Source: Paenibacillus sp. HW567
Lineage (GTDB): Bacteria; Bacillota; Bacilli; Paenibacillales; Paenibacillaceae
Length of the DNA stretch: 64,000 nucleotides
NCBI RefSeq assembly: GCF_000374185.1
Contig: NZ_KB910518.1
Coordinates: forward strand, 6,247,623 to 6,311,622
Direction: 5' to 3'
Shown: one piece after another, positions 7,739 through 16,609 of the stretch
How the letters are laid out: every line of letters begins with the position of its first letter
Position numbering within the stretch: position 1 is the stretch's first letter
Made by a program: the position numbers and the translations under genes
The notes under the pieces: generated by a model
What the model was told of the DNA's origin: nothing
Database searches by the model: none
Seen by the model: only the letters and a program-made list of their open reading frames with translations

Positions 7739-8305
7739 ATGACACACAAAATAGATCCACGTATTTCACGAACAAGAAAATTATTAATGGATGCTTTTAT
7801 CAAACTAATCTTAAAAAAGAATTTCAAAGACATTACTATAAAAGATATTACGGATGCTGCAACTGTTAATCGTGCGACTCTGTATTCTCATTTTCATGAT
7901 AAGTATGATTTATTGGATGTTGTCATCAACGAAACTGTAATAGATAACACAATTAAAAACTTAGATTATTTCAATAAATTAAATCAAGAAACTTATGTGA
8001 AAATATTTCTTTCATTAACTAATCTTCATACAGAAACGATTGAAAATTCAAACTCAAGCGCCCAATGTAAAGGTAGTTATGAATCATTCAGTACAATATT
8101 TGAACAAAAAATAAAAATAGAACTGGAAAACTTATTTTATTCTCTACTAGTAAAACAACCATCTAATTTCGATTCCGAAGCTTTAAAGGTAGGTGCAGTC
8201 ATATTAAGTTCTGGCATTTACGCAGCCTCAGTAGATTGGATAAATAATGGGTCTTCTTCGGCAGAACAATATATAGAAAAAGCCTTACCGTTTATAGTGA
8301 CCTGA
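7739..8305 (+). CDS. TetR/AcrR-family regulator
   Basis: 188 residues, AAGGAG upstream. N-terminal HTH: RISRTRKLLMDAFIKLILKKNFKDITIKDITDAATVNRATLYSHFHDKYDLLDVVI. The 'NRATLYSHFHDK' recognition helix is diagnostic. The C-terminal ligand domain (residues 80-188) matches the TetR_C_8/33-like group found with flavin enzymes and pumps. Likely represses the divergent flavin reductase gene. Ends 450 bp before att-like site 2. Confidence 0.85.
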   Translation: MTHKIDPRISRTRKLLMDAFIKLILKKNFKDITIKDITDAATVNRATLYSHFHDKYDLLDVVINETVIDNTIKNLDYFNKLNQETYVKIFLSLTNLHTETIENSNSSAQCKGSYESFSTIFEQKIKIELENLFYSLLVKQPSNFDSEALKVGAVILSSGIYAASVDWINNGSSSAEQYIEKALPFIVT

Positions 8306-8379
8306 TATTCGGCGATAGGAGCTGGAGAGATGCTGCTACGGTTAGAATGATACGTAAACGGACTTCTGCGGGTTTATTT

Positions 8380-8694
8380 TTAATATATAATAATGATGTA
8401 CCTCGAAGGGGACTTTTGCCGATTCACAGCAAAAGCCCCTTCCGCCATTTCGGCAGAAGGGGCCAGTTCAAAAAAATGCTGTTGTACCTGTGGGTTAAAC
8501 TCCAGTTCAATGCTTCGCATGTCCTTCGGAACACCGAAGTGAATCTGCCTAATGACGCTCTGGAAGAGGGCCTTCTGTGTTTCCGGCGGAGAAGAATGCA
8601 GCAGTGAGTAGAATTGGCCTAGCAACTGTTGCACCTGCTTTACTGGAATCGGGTCGGAGTGATAAGGTCGCCGAATAAGGTATGGTCTTATCAC
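8380..8694 (-). pseudogene. Large serine recombinase C-terminal relic 2
   Basis: The frame encodes PIPVKQVQQLLGQFYSLLHSSPPETQKALFQSVIRQIHFGVPKDMRSIELEFNP..VQQHFFELAPS. The pattern of a helix ending 'ETQK.L.Q..I.QI', a strand, then 'IELEF' is typical of the C-terminal segment of large serine recombinases. The catalytic resolvase domain and zinc-ribbon region are absent, and a terminator hairpin interrupts the upstream end. It is a remnant next to att-like site 2. Confidence 0.6.
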
Positions 8695-8700
8695 TTTTTA
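8659..8700 (+). terminator. Hairpin with T-run near att-like site 2
   Basis: GTGATAAG pairs with CTTATCAC over a 20-base loop and is followed by five T residues. Confidence 0.45.
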
Positions 8701-8726
8701 TGCGACTTCATAATTGCTTTGTAATC

Positions 8727-8785
8727 AAAAACTTGCCCCTTCAGCTATCGCGGTGAACCGTACCATAAGTAACGGCAAGTTTTTT
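8727..8785 (+). repeat. att-like site 2
   Basis: Core GAACCGTACCATAAGTAA at 8755-8772 (two differences from the rlmH end). Left arm AAAAACTTGCC at 8727-8737 and right arm GGCAAGTTTTTT at 8774-8785 are inverted copies of each other. GCGGTGAACC overlapping the core also recurs at other sites. Bases 8786-9020 beyond it hold no recognised gene. Confidence 0.75.
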
Positions 8786-9026
8786 GTGAAATTCCTTGCG
8801 GGGCATGGAATTGTGTGTAGGTTTCGGGTATTGGTAATGCTGGAAAGGTACATAGAGCTATCGTTTTTTGAGTGGGACATCCTCGTCACATCCACCGAAG
8901 GAAGAGGGCATCGTGAGTCGTTGGAGATCTCCCTGAGCCGGGAAGGAAAAGTGTCAGCAGTGTCGATGCTGGCAGAGTTAGCGCTTCTGACGGTACTTTC
9001 ACTTTGGAGGAGAAAGGGAGATACCC

Positions 9027-9368
9027 CTAGATCACGATGGTGAAGGGCATGTTGTACTTGTGCTTGGACAAAGAAAGAGCCCCGTCCACCTTATCGGTGA
9101 AGGGGGCTGCGACGACAAGACACTGTCGTAGCGTCTCGTCGAATTCCAGTTCAATGCCTCGGAGCTTTTGGCCTTGCTGAACGGCTATCTGCTTTACTAT
9201 GGTCTGAATGAGGGTCTTTTGTGTTTCGACAGAAGAGGTTTGAAGAAGCCTGTTGAAGTCGCTGAGCGCTTTGCGTACGATCTGAAGCGGGATGGGTTCG
9301 GCCTGGTTTTCGTCAAGCTGGCGTTCCGCTTCGGACTTTCGGTTTGCGAGCACGTCGTTGTAGATTTA
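9027..9368 (-). pseudogene. Large serine recombinase C-terminal relic 3
   Basis: The frame encodes LANRKSEAERQLDENQAEPIPLQIVRKALSDFNRLLQTSSVETQKTLIQTIVKQI.. then LRGIELEFDETLRQ. This is the coiled-coil-to-C-terminus segment of large serine recombinases, a different sequence from relic 2 but the same region. An in-frame TAA at 9371-9369 cuts it from any upstream catalytic domain. It lies in the cassette between sites 2 and 3. Confidence 0.65.
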
Positions 9369-9446
9369 AGCTGACTGGCAGTTATGCGTAAATTCCAGTA
9401 AATGTAAAATTATAAATAAAGTAAGGAACGAGGAGGCAGACATTTC

Positions 9447-10361
9447 ATGGGAGGAACGAATGTATGGGATGCGGAGTGGGAGGTTAACGAAGAGCAGGCG
9501 CGGACGCTGATCGGCAGACAATTCCCTCAGCTATCATCGAAGCAAGTGAAGCGATTGGGCTGGGGCTGGGACAATACGGTTTTTCTCATCGGTGACGAGT
9601 ACGTGTTCCGGTTTCCAAGAAGAACGATTGCAGTTGGCTCGATTCGTATGGAAGGGAAGCTGCTGCCCAAGCTGGAGGCATATATGACCATCCCCTATCC
9701 GAAACCGTTGTTTTATGGCGAAGCAAGTGACGAATACCCGGCACCATTTCTTGGCTATGCCTACGTGCCAGGAGATTTCCCCATCGGTTTGACGGAAGAA
9801 CGCCGGGCTTTATCGGCAGAGACGCTGGCGAAATTTTTACGGAGATTGCATGAGTTTCCGGTGCAGGCGGCGCTGAAGTGCGGAGTTCAGCAAGATCATC
9901 GAAGCTTGACCGACATAGCATCACGCAAAGTGAAATTGGAGGGCTTTCTATCGAAGGTGGTTGAACACTTGTCGCCGGAGGAGTCCAGTGTGATTGAAGC
10001 GTATATTAGCAGGCTGCAAACGGACCGTGTCGAGGCGGTGAATGCACTGCTACATGGCGATCTTCATTTCAAAAATATGCTTGTGAATGAGAACGGGATC
10101 GTTTCCGGCATCATTGATTGGGGCGATCTGAGCGTAGGCCATCTGGCTTGCGATTTGAGCGTTGCTTACAGCTTTTTACCACCTTATGCTCGCGGCGTGT
10201 TTTTCGAAACTTACGGAGGAGCGGACGAGGAAACGAAGCTGCTGGCGCGGCTGATCGCGGTATACATCCCCGTACTAATCTTGATGCAAGCGGTCGATGA
10301 CGGAGATGAAGCAATTGTGGCAGAGGCGAAATCCAACATCATGCGAGCACTGTCGGATTAG
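9447..10361 (+). CDS. APH-type phosphotransferase (aminoglycoside/macrolide kinase family)
   Basis: 304 residues; GAGGAGG precedes the ATG by about ten bases. Kinase-like fold: strand with FRFPRR for the ATP-site arginine/lysine region, catalytic Brenner motif LLHGDLHFKNMLV (HGD.H..N) and IIDWGDLSVGHLACDL (IDWxD, metal-binding Asp). It phosphorylates a small-molecule hydroxyl; several relatives inactivate aminoglycosides or macrolides, others are metabolic. Single-gene cargo of the second cassette, without an obvious local regulator. Resistance is plausible but the substrate cannot be read from sequence. Confidence 0.8.
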   Translation: MGGTNVWDAEWEVNEEQARTLIGRQFPQLSSKQVKRLGWGWDNTVFLIGDEYVFRFPRRTIAVGSIRMEGKLLPKLEAYMTIPYPKPLFYGEASDEYPAPFLGYAYVPGDFPIGLTEERRALSAETLAKFLRRLHEFPVQAALKCGVQQDHRSLTDIASRKVKLEGFLSKVVEHLSPEESSVIEAYISRLQTDRVEAVNALLHGDLHFKNMLVNENGIVSGIIDWGDLSVGHLACDLSVAYSFLPPYARGVFFETYGGADEETKLLARLIAVYIPVLILMQAVDDGDEAIVAEAKSNIMRALSD

Positions 10362-10560
10362 GCTCATTATTTCGTAACAGCTATGGGGCTATGGCTATTG
10401 GCACCATTCTGTCGTTTAAAGGCCGCGATAAGGTGCAATTCGCCTTCTCTGATGCCGCTTTATGTTGAGGAACACGAAATTCAACAGAGTAAGTCGTTGC
10501 ACTAACGGGAGATGTTAGTTCAGTTGTCATACTCAGGGCCATCCCGCAAAGGAGGGCCTT
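10362..10560. other. Stretch between the phosphotransferase and att-like site 3
   Basis: A minus-strand open frame of 72 codons (10599-10381, ..SVEFRVPQHKAASE..) has no recognised family and runs into the att site. No gene is called. Confidence 0.3.
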
Positions 10561-10616
10561 AAAACTTGCCGTTACAGCCAGCGCGGGGAACCATACCACA
10601 AGTAACTACAACTTTT
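10561..10616 (+). repeat. att-like site 3
   Basis: Left arm AAAACTTGCCGTTAC at 10561-10575, then core GAACCATACCACAAGTAA at 10588-10605. The following CTACAACTTTT matches the right arm CGGCAAGTTTT at 8 of 11 bases, so the site looks double-sided but worn. Confidence 0.65.
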
Positions 10617-10646
10617 ATATAATTTATGGATCATAAGGAGGAAAAA

Positions 10647-12890
10647 ATGACTGAATTATTAGCTCCAGCAGGAAATATGGAAGCTTTAAAAGCTGCAATT
10701 TCGAATGGTTGTGATGCAATATACTTAGGAATGCAAAAATTTGGTGCACGTGCATACTCATCTAATTTTGATTTTGAATCGTTAAAAGAGGCGGTTACGT
10801 ATGCGCACCTGAGGAACGTTAAAATCTATGTTACAATGAATACCATCGTTTTTGAAAACGAAGTTGAAGAGATGAAAGTGCAGATACACGAATTAAATGA
10901 AATCGGTGTGGATGGCATTATCGTCCAGGACCTGACTGCTTTCGATTATATCGTTAAAAACTTTCTTGATATGGAAGCACATTGTTCAACTCAAATGGGA
11001 ATAGACGATGTAGACGGAACTTTATTATTTAAAGAACTGGGTGCTAAAAGAGTGGTTCTGTCCCGTGAGGTTGAGATTAAAAAAGTAAAAGAGATCAAAA
11101 GAATAGCAGACATCCCTTTAGAAATTTTCGTTCACGGCGCTTTATGTGTATCTTATTCGGGAAATTGTCTAATGTCAGGATTAAGCGGCTATCGATGCGC
11201 AAATCGTGGAAGATGTGTGGGTTCATGCCGTAAGGAGTATGAACTAATGGATAAGACAACAGATACATCTTTAGGGAAAAGCTATATTCTATCTACTAAG
11301 GACTTAAACACAATTGATTATATTGATGATTTAAAAGAAATTGATTCTTTAAAAATAGAAGGCCGAATGAAAGATCCTACGTATGTGACTAATGTTGTAT
11401 CCAAATATCGCATGGCCTTGAATCATAAAATAACCGAAGAAGATAAAGAAAATCTGAAAAAAACCTTCAATCGAACCTTTACTAAAGGATATTTGTTTCG
11501 CGAGGATAGGAGAAATATTACAAACATCTTAAGACCGAATAACTTTGGTTATGAGATTGGAACAATCAGCAAGATTGTTAAAGATACGTATGAAATAACA
11601 CTTACACGTCCTCTAAATCAAAACGATAACATCCGTATAAGTCACAACAATGAAGATGTTAATTTAACGGTTGTAAAACTGTACGATAAAGATGGGGAAT
11701 TAATCAACAAAGCAGATGATGTCTGCTATATCAAAATCAAAGAAAAGATGTCCAAGGGAGATGTAGTATATAAAACGAAGGATTATTTCTATGACAAAGA
11801 ATTAGAATCATCACTGGAGAAAGAATTTAAGCGGTTTAACCTAGATATTAGAGTATATGCATGTCCAGATTCAAAGCTTTTCATAAATGCGGAGGGTTTA
11901 GGCTTTAATTATTCATATGAAAGCGAGGAAATACTAGGCGAAGCCATTAATAATCCAACAACAAAAGACCAGGTAATAAAGCAATTCTCAAGATTAAATG
12001 ATACTATATTCGAACTTAACCATGTCGATTATGAGGAATGCAATGCATTTATTCCAGCTAAACTGTTAAATGCAGCAAGAAGAGATATTGTACTGGGCTT
12101 ATATGACTTAAAGCTTAACAGCCAGAAGAAAAGAACCAAGGCTTTGAAAGCAAAGGAAAAAATAAGCTTTGCCTCTGAAAAACCATACCTTACGGCCTCT
12201 GTAACGACTAAGGAACAGTATGATGCTTGCGTGAGCTGTGGAATTAAGGAAATCTATTTTGATAATGTTGTTAGAAGAAATCAGAATGATTATAAGGAAA
12301 AAGAAGGGCAGCTACTAATCGGAGGATATGGCGGAATTTATCACTATAGAGACACTAATCCGTTTGTTACGGACTATTCTCTAAATGTTGTTAATGCTAC
12401 TAGTTGCTATGAATTATTTAAATTAGGTGCAAAACGGGTCACTTTATCTTATGAATTGAATAAGAGCAAAATTGAAAATTTAATGAATGCCTATTACGAA
12501 GAAAATGACGGCTACCCCGCATTGGAAGTGATTGTATATGGTAAGGCTCCTTTGATGTTTACAAAATATTGTCCGATGAAAAAAATGAATCAATGCAGAA
12601 TTTGCAAAACGAAGAGCTATGAGTTAAAAGATGAGCGCGGAACGTTCCCTATCATTTCCCATGATGATTGTACAACGACACTCCTTAATGGGAAGACGCT
12701 TAATCTTTTAGATGAGCTACCAAACATCAAAGGAATTGAGGCATTCCGGTTAAACTTCACAGTTGAATCTAAGGAGCAGGTTGTGAAAGTCATTAATATG
12801 GCCTCAGGCAAATTAAATGGCTCAATGAATCATGCTGTCTTTAATCAGGAAACCGACACAAGAGGACATTTTAATAAAGAGATTTTGTAG
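10647..12890 (+). CDS. U32-family peptidase-like RNA hydroxylation protein
   Basis: 747 residues from the ATG at 10647, five bases after AAGGAGG; an upstream ATG at 10626 lacks a site. The U32 domain occupies the first half: ELLAPAGNMEALKAAISNGCDAIYLG, VHGALCVSYSGNCLMSG.SGYRCANRGRC..SCRKEY, with the cysteines that in this family bind an iron-sulfur cluster. The C-terminal half carries further cysteines (CPMKKMNQCRICK). The best-known homologues, RlhA and TrhP/TrhO-type proteins, hydroxylate cytidine in 23S rRNA or uridine in tRNA from prephenate-derived chemistry. The gene is AT-rich and followed 50 bp later by an ABC-F gene. A link between RNA modification and ribosome protection is inference. 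Confidence 0.8.
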   Translation: MTELLAPAGNMEALKAAISNGCDAIYLGMQKFGARAYSSNFDFESLKEAVTYAHLRNVKIYVTMNTIVFENEVEEMKVQIHELNEIGVDGIIVQDLTAFDYIVKNFLDMEAHCSTQMGIDDVDGTLLFKELGAKRVVLSREVEIKKVKEIKRIADIPLEIFVHGALCVSYSGNCLMSGLSGYRCANRGRCVGSCRKEYELMDKTTDTSLGKSYILSTKDLNTIDYIDDLKEIDSLKIEGRMKDPTYVTNVVSKYRMALNHKITEEDKENLKKTFNRTFTKGYLFREDRRNITNILRPNNFGYEIGTISKIVKDTYEITLTRPLNQNDNIRISHNNEDVNLTVVKLYDKDGELINKADDVCYIKIKEKMSKGDVVYKTKDYFYDKELESSLEKEFKRFNLDIRVYACPDSKLFINAEGLGFNYSYESEEILGEAINNPTTKDQVIKQFSRLNDTIFELNHVDYEECNAFIPAKLLNAARRDIVLGLYDLKLNSQKKRTKALKAKEKISFASEKPYLTASVTTKEQYDACVSCGIKEIYFDNVVRRNQNDYKEKEGQLLIGGYGGIYHYRDTNPFVTDYSLNVVNATSCYELFKLGAKRVTLSYELNKSKIENLMNAYYEENDGYPALEVIVYGKAPLMFTKYCPMKKMNQCRICKTKSYELKDERGTFPIISHDDCTTTLLNGKTLNLLDELPNIKGIEAFRLNFTVESKEQVVKVINMASGKLNGSMNHAVFNQETDTRGHFNKEIL

Positions 12891-12940
12891 GTAGCCAATC
12901 CATAATAGTCACCACTATCTTTTTTAAGAAAGGCAACAAT

Positions 12941-14680
12941 ATGATAAAAGTTGATAACTTATCCTTCTCGTTTCCGCAAAAAGATCTGTATAAGGACATT
13001 TCGTTCAAGCTTGAAGAGGGGCAACATTGCGCTTTTATCGGAACAAGCGGCAGCGGGAAAAGTACACTGATTGATATCCTGATAGATCCAGAAAGGTACT
13101 TGTTCGAGGGCAAGTTAGAGATAGACCCGACTTGCAAAATTGGGTATGTCAGTCAGTTCTCGCAAGTAGACAAGCCTAAAGAAACAACCGTTTTTGAATA
13201 TATCGGGGAAGCTTTTATCAAGATACAAGATGAAATCACATCCATTTATGCTGAAATGGAAACCACATCGGACATGGACTCGCTGCTGGAAAAGGTTCAA
13301 TTGGCTTTGGACGCATTCGATTCAATAGGCGGCAATGATTTTGAAAGCAGCATGAATAAGAAACTAAATCTGGCCAACCTCATGAAGCTTAAAGATCTTA
13401 AAGTATCCGATCTGAGCGGCGGGGAATTCAAACTTATTCAAGTGATAAAGGAAATGCTTAACAGTCCGGACTTGATGATTATGGACGAACCGGATGTGTT
13501 TTTAGACTTTGAAAACCTAAATGCGCTTAAAAAATTGATTAATGCCCACAAGGGAATGCTGCTGGTCGTTACGCATAACCGGTATTTGCTCAATCATTGT
13601 TTCAACAAAATCATACACCTTGAAAACAAGGAGATCCAAGAGTTTGACGGGCGATATATCGAGTATAAATTCTCCTTGATTCAGACCAAAATTGAGCTGC
13701 AAGAACTCGCAATTGCTGAAGAAGAAGAAATCGAGCGAAACGACAACATCATTGATAATCTTAGAGCGATCGCGACTTATAATTCAGAAGCATCCAGAGG
13801 CAAAGCGTTAAAAGCCAGAGTCAAGTTTCAAGAAAGATTGGAAGCGCGTAGAATCAAGGTGCCGTTTGTCGATATTAAGCAGCCGGATATTACTTTTGGT
13901 ATGGATCATGAAATGGAAGACACCACTGTTGTAAGAGTCCATGATTATAGCATTGCCTTCAATGAGCTGCTTTTAGAAAATGTTAACTTTGAGATTAAGT
14001 CTACGGATAAAGTAGCCATTATCGGTCCAAACGGTACCGGGAAAACGACTTTGCTCCGAGAAATTTTTAAAAACAATCATGAGTCGATCGAAATAAATGC
14101 TGATGCTAAAGTGGCTTATTTATCTCAGCTTCATGGCGAAACGCTAAGAGAATCCAATACCATAATGGATGAATTCATCAATGCCGGGTTTAACACGTAT
14201 GACGAGATCAGATCGTATCTTTCAGACTATGATTTTGAAGGAGAAATCCTTGATCAAAAGATTGAATCCTTGTCCGGCGGAGAAAAAAACATGCTTCAGT
14301 TGGCCAAAGTGTCTGCCAGCAATGCAAACATACTGCTTCTTGACGAACCGACAAGCCATTTGGATATCTATACACAGATCGCACTGGAGAAAGCCATCGA
14401 AGACTATAAAGGTGCGATTTTGATGATTTCTCATGATTTCTATTCGGTCGTAAACGGCATGCATTATGTGTTAATCATTGACGATAAGAAGATTAGAAAA
14501 ATGAGCATGCGAAAATTTAGACAGATGATTTATGCGAGTCACTTTAATAGAGACTATTTGGAAACGGAACAAAAGAAAAAGTCGGTTGAAATGAAAATAG
14601 AGTTGGCTTTAAAAGATAAGAATTTTGAACTTGCAAAAGGATTGGTCGATGAGCTGGGAGAGATCATTAAGCTGCTTTAA
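12941..14680 (+). CDS. ABC-F family ATPase
   Basis: 579 residues with two ABC domains and no membrane segments. Domain 1: Walker A GTSGSGKST, signature LSGGE, Walker B LMIMDEPD. Domain 2: GPNGTGKTT, LSGGEKN, ILLLDEPTSHLD, and H-loop ISHD. The inter-domain linker (about residues 235-300) is charged and helical, as expected for the ribosomal P-site-probing arm. A lysine/glutamate-rich C-terminal extension follows. ABC-F proteins act on the ribosome and some displace macrolides, lincosamides or pleuromutilins. Whether this one is a resistance or housekeeping type is undecided; its place in an accessory cassette favours protection. Confidence 0.85.
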   Translation: MIKVDNLSFSFPQKDLYKDISFKLEEGQHCAFIGTSGSGKSTLIDILIDPERYLFEGKLEIDPTCKIGYVSQFSQVDKPKETTVFEYIGEAFIKIQDEITSIYAEMETTSDMDSLLEKVQLALDAFDSIGGNDFESSMNKKLNLANLMKLKDLKVSDLSGGEFKLIQVIKEMLNSPDLMIMDEPDVFLDFENLNALKKLINAHKGMLLVVTHNRYLLNHCFNKIIHLENKEIQEFDGRYIEYKFSLIQTKIELQELAIAEEEEIERNDNIIDNLRAIATYNSEASRGKALKARVKFQERLEARRIKVPFVDIKQPDITFGMDHEMEDTTVVRVHDYSIAFNELLLENVNFEIKSTDKVAIIGPNGTGKTTLLREIFKNNHESIEINADAKVAYLSQLHGETLRESNTIMDEFINAGFNTYDEIRSYLSDYDFEGEILDQKIESLSGGEKNMLQLAKVSASNANILLLDEPTSHLDIYTQIALEKAIEDYKGAILMISHDFYSVVNGMHYVLIIDDKKIRKMSMRKFRQMIYASHFNRDYLETEQKKKSVEMKIELALKDKNFELAKGLVDELGEIIKLL

Positions 14681-14830
14681 ATGAGCTAGAAGTGCTGCGG
14701 CACGGCGCAGAAGGAGGATAATAGGGCTGAAATAAGGAGGCGCCTACTCGACTAGGCTAGAAATGATTGGAGAAGAGTAGGATTCAGGTATACTCTTTTA
14801 TGATACGGTTCACCGTAATGTAACTGGCAG

Positions 14831-14865
14831 CGATGAGGTCAGGGGTTCGAGCCCCCTATTCTCCA
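14831..14865 (+). tRNA. tRNA 3'-end fragment (T-arm and acceptor), not a full tRNA
   Basis: AGGGGTTCGAGCCCCCT forms a perfect T-arm with the invariant TTCGA loop. It is preceded by GAGGTC like a variable loop and followed by ATTCTCCA as acceptor 3' strand plus discriminator. A GGAGAAG at about 14769 could be the 5' acceptor (six of seven pairs) but no D-arm or anticodon arm can be folded in between. Such 3' fragments are left when elements integrate into tRNA genes. Confidence 0.5.
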
Positions 14866-14882
14866 ACAACGCCTCAAACAAT

Positions 14883-14907
14883 AACGGCAGAGATGCCGTT
14901 TTTTATT
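14883..14907 (+). terminator. Terminator after the tRNA fragment
   Basis: AACGGCA-GAGA-TGCCGTT followed by a T-run. It probably came together with the tRNA fragment. Confidence 0.75.
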
Positions 14908-14972
14908 TATCTCTATTGAATCTCAAAAATTTATTTTTTTATCAAACTAACCGGAATTCTTGTATTTGAAAA

Positions 14973-15000
14973 TTGACATATCTATATAATTAGATATAAT
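14973..15000 (+). promoter_or_regulatory. Promoter with overlapping operator for the ArsR gene
   Basis: TTGACA at 14973-14978 and TATAAT at 14995-15000 are both consensus, with a 16-bp spacer. Overlapping them is the inverted repeat ATATCTA/TAGATAT. The -10 box ends seven bases before the ATG, so the transcript would start at or next to the start codon. Confidence 0.7.
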
Positions 15001-15007
15001 CAAAGCT

Positions 15008-15319
15008 ATGGAAACCATAATGATCTTTAAAGCTTTGTCTAATGATACCCGTGTGAGAATTTTGGAATGGCTAAGAAATCCAGATGAAAATTTTGGACCC
15101 CAATTGTATTTACCAACGGATGCTGATTTTAAAGGAGGGATTTGTGTAGGAAGCATTCAGGAAAAAACGGGATTGGCACAATCCGTGATTTCTAGCTATT
15201 TGATGGTCATGAAGAAAGCTGAACTTTTAGAATCAAGGCGATTTGGACAATGGACCTATTATCGGAGGAATGAAGAAACCATTCGTAAATTTGCCGATTA
15301 TATCAAGAATAAAATGTAG
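15008..15319 (+). CDS. ArsR-family regulator (YceK-like)
   Basis: 103 residues: FKALSNDTRVRILEWL dimer/HTH entry, GGICVGSIQEKTGLAQSVISSYLMVMKKAELLES recognition region, RFGQWTYYRR wing. The 'GICVGSIQEKTGL' block is typical of the small ArsR group that controls an adjacent MFS pump in bacilli (yceK-yceJ arrangement). There is no Shine-Dalgarno sequence, and the promoter ends directly before the ATG, so translation is probably leaderless. The following gene has the same operator palindrome. Confidence 0.8.
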   Translation: METIMIFKALSNDTRVRILEWLRNPDENFGPQLYLPTDADFKGGICVGSIQEKTGLAQSVISSYLMVMKKAELLESRRFGQWTYYRRNEETIRKFADYIKNKM

Positions 15320-15358
15320 GTAGCCACAGTTATAGGGTTACCTGCTCATTTTTAATTG

Positions 15359-15380
15359 AATATCTATAAATATAGATATT
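15359..15380 (+). promoter_or_regulatory. Operator palindrome upstream of the MFS gene
   Basis: AATATCTAT-N4-ATAGATATT is a perfect 9+9 palindrome and shares the ATATCTA/TAGATAT core with the site over the arsR promoter. It lies 42 bases before the MFS start codon. A single repressor binding both sites is the simplest reading. Confidence 0.65.
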
Positions 15381-15421
15381 TAGAAATATATAAAACGTTA
15401 TCTTACAAGGAGAAAAGAAAC

Positions 15422-16609
15422 GTGAAAAGAATCAGTCCACTATTTTTTATTGCACTAGGTGTATTTGGCATTATAAATACGGAACTTGGTATAGTCGGAA
15501 TTTTACCAATGGTCATGGAGAAATATAACGTTACCGCGGGACTAGCTGGAATGCTTGTTAGTTCGTTTGCACTTATTATTGCCCTTTTTGGTCCATGGAT
15601 AACGCTATTGCTGTCAAGATTGAACCGTAAAACTGCATTGACCGGCATTCTGATTATTTTTGCTACCTCCAATTTAATGTCAGCTTTTTCTCCAAGTTTT
15701 TATATGCTTATGGCTCTCCGAATAATTCCAGCGTTCTTTCATCCGATTTATTTCTCCATTGCCTTTGTTCTAGCCACTGAATTATCAGTAAAGGAGGAAG
15801 CCGCGAAAGCGAGTGCAAAGGTATTTCTTGGAGTAAGCATGGGCATGGTACTTGGAATTCCACTTACCTCCTACATTGCCAATCAATTTTCACTTGGTAT
15901 CTCATTTTTATTTTCTGCCCTTGTGAATGTCATTGCGTGTGTTGGAATAGGAGTAATGGTTCCAGCTATGCCGGGAAAGAAGAATACCTCTTTTGGAAGA
16001 CAGCTTGCGATATTACGAAAACCCTCTTTATGGTTAAATAGCGGTGCTGCTTGCTTCATATTTGCTGCTATGTTTTCTGTATATAGTTATTTTGCAGAAT
16101 ATTTAGGACAGAGGGCTGACATGAGCGGGAAACTTATTAGTGTGATGCTCGTGATTTTTGGAATTAGCGGTGTGGCAGGAAATTGGTATGCTGGAAAGCT
16201 ATTAAACCATCGTATGTTGAAAACAGTACTGCTTTATCCTATCGCTTTAGGAATATGCTATTTACTTCTTTATTTTGTGGAAACACCCCTTATTCTCATA
16301 AGTGGGATTATTATTGTGTGGGGAGCTGTTCATACGAGTGGACTTATTGTAAGTCAAATTTGGCTGACATCGGAAGCTCGAGATGCCCCGGAATTTGCCA
16401 ACAGTTTATATGTATCTTTTTCAAACTTAGGCGTCACGATGGGTGCGGCTATAGGAGGCTGGTTTATTTCACGATTAGGAGTAGGAGAAGTCGTTTGGAG
16501 CGGTTTACTTTTTGTTGTATTGTCCCTTTTGTGTATCGTCGTAAAGATAATGTATTTTGGCTTAAATGCTAAGATCAATGTGCAATCTATGGTTAAGGAA
16601 GAAGATTGA
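15422..16609 (+). CDS. MFS efflux transporter (DHA1, AraJ/YceJ-like)
   Basis: 395 residues from GTG at 15422, nine bases after AAGGAG. Twelve hydrophobic helices. Motifs: FGIINTELGIVGILPMV in helix 1, the loop SRLNRKTAL between helices 2 and 3, AKVFLGVSMGMVLGIPLTSYI in helix 5 (motif C-like). Relatives export sugars, arabinose or drugs such as chloramphenicol. Co-localised with the ArsR regulator and sharing its operator, so probably an inducible exporter. Last gene of the third cassette; 210 bp downstream lies att-like site 4. The intervening sequence contains an AAAGGAG/CTCCTTT inverted repeat at about 16698-16735 but no gene. Confidence 0.85.
   Translation: MKRISPLFFIALGVFGIINTELGIVGILPMVMEKYNVTAGLAGMLVSSFALIIALFGPWITLLLSRLNRKTALTGILIIFATSNLMSAFSPSFYMLMALRIIPAFFHPIYFSIAFVLATELSVKEEAAKASAKVFLGVSMGMVLGIPLTSYIANQFSLGISFLFSALVNVIACVGIGVMVPAMPGKKNTSFGRQLAILRKPSLWLNSGAACFIFAAMFSVYSYFAEYLGQRADMSGKLISVMLVIFGISGVAGNWYAGKLLNHRMLKTVLLYPIALGICYLLLYFVETPLILISGIIIVWGAVHTSGLIVSQIWLTSEARDAPEFANSLYVSFSNLGVTMGAAIGGWFISRLGVGEVVWSGLLFVVLSLLCIVVKIMYFGLNAKINVQSMVKEED

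Noticed and set aside
8714..9043. 109-codon plus-strand frame spanning att-like site 2
   Set aside because: Its start crosses the att core and arms, there is no ribosome binding site, and the protein is not recognisable.
10381..10599. 72-codon minus-strand frame overlapping att-like site 3
   Set aside because: No start signals and no recognised family; it begins within the att arm.
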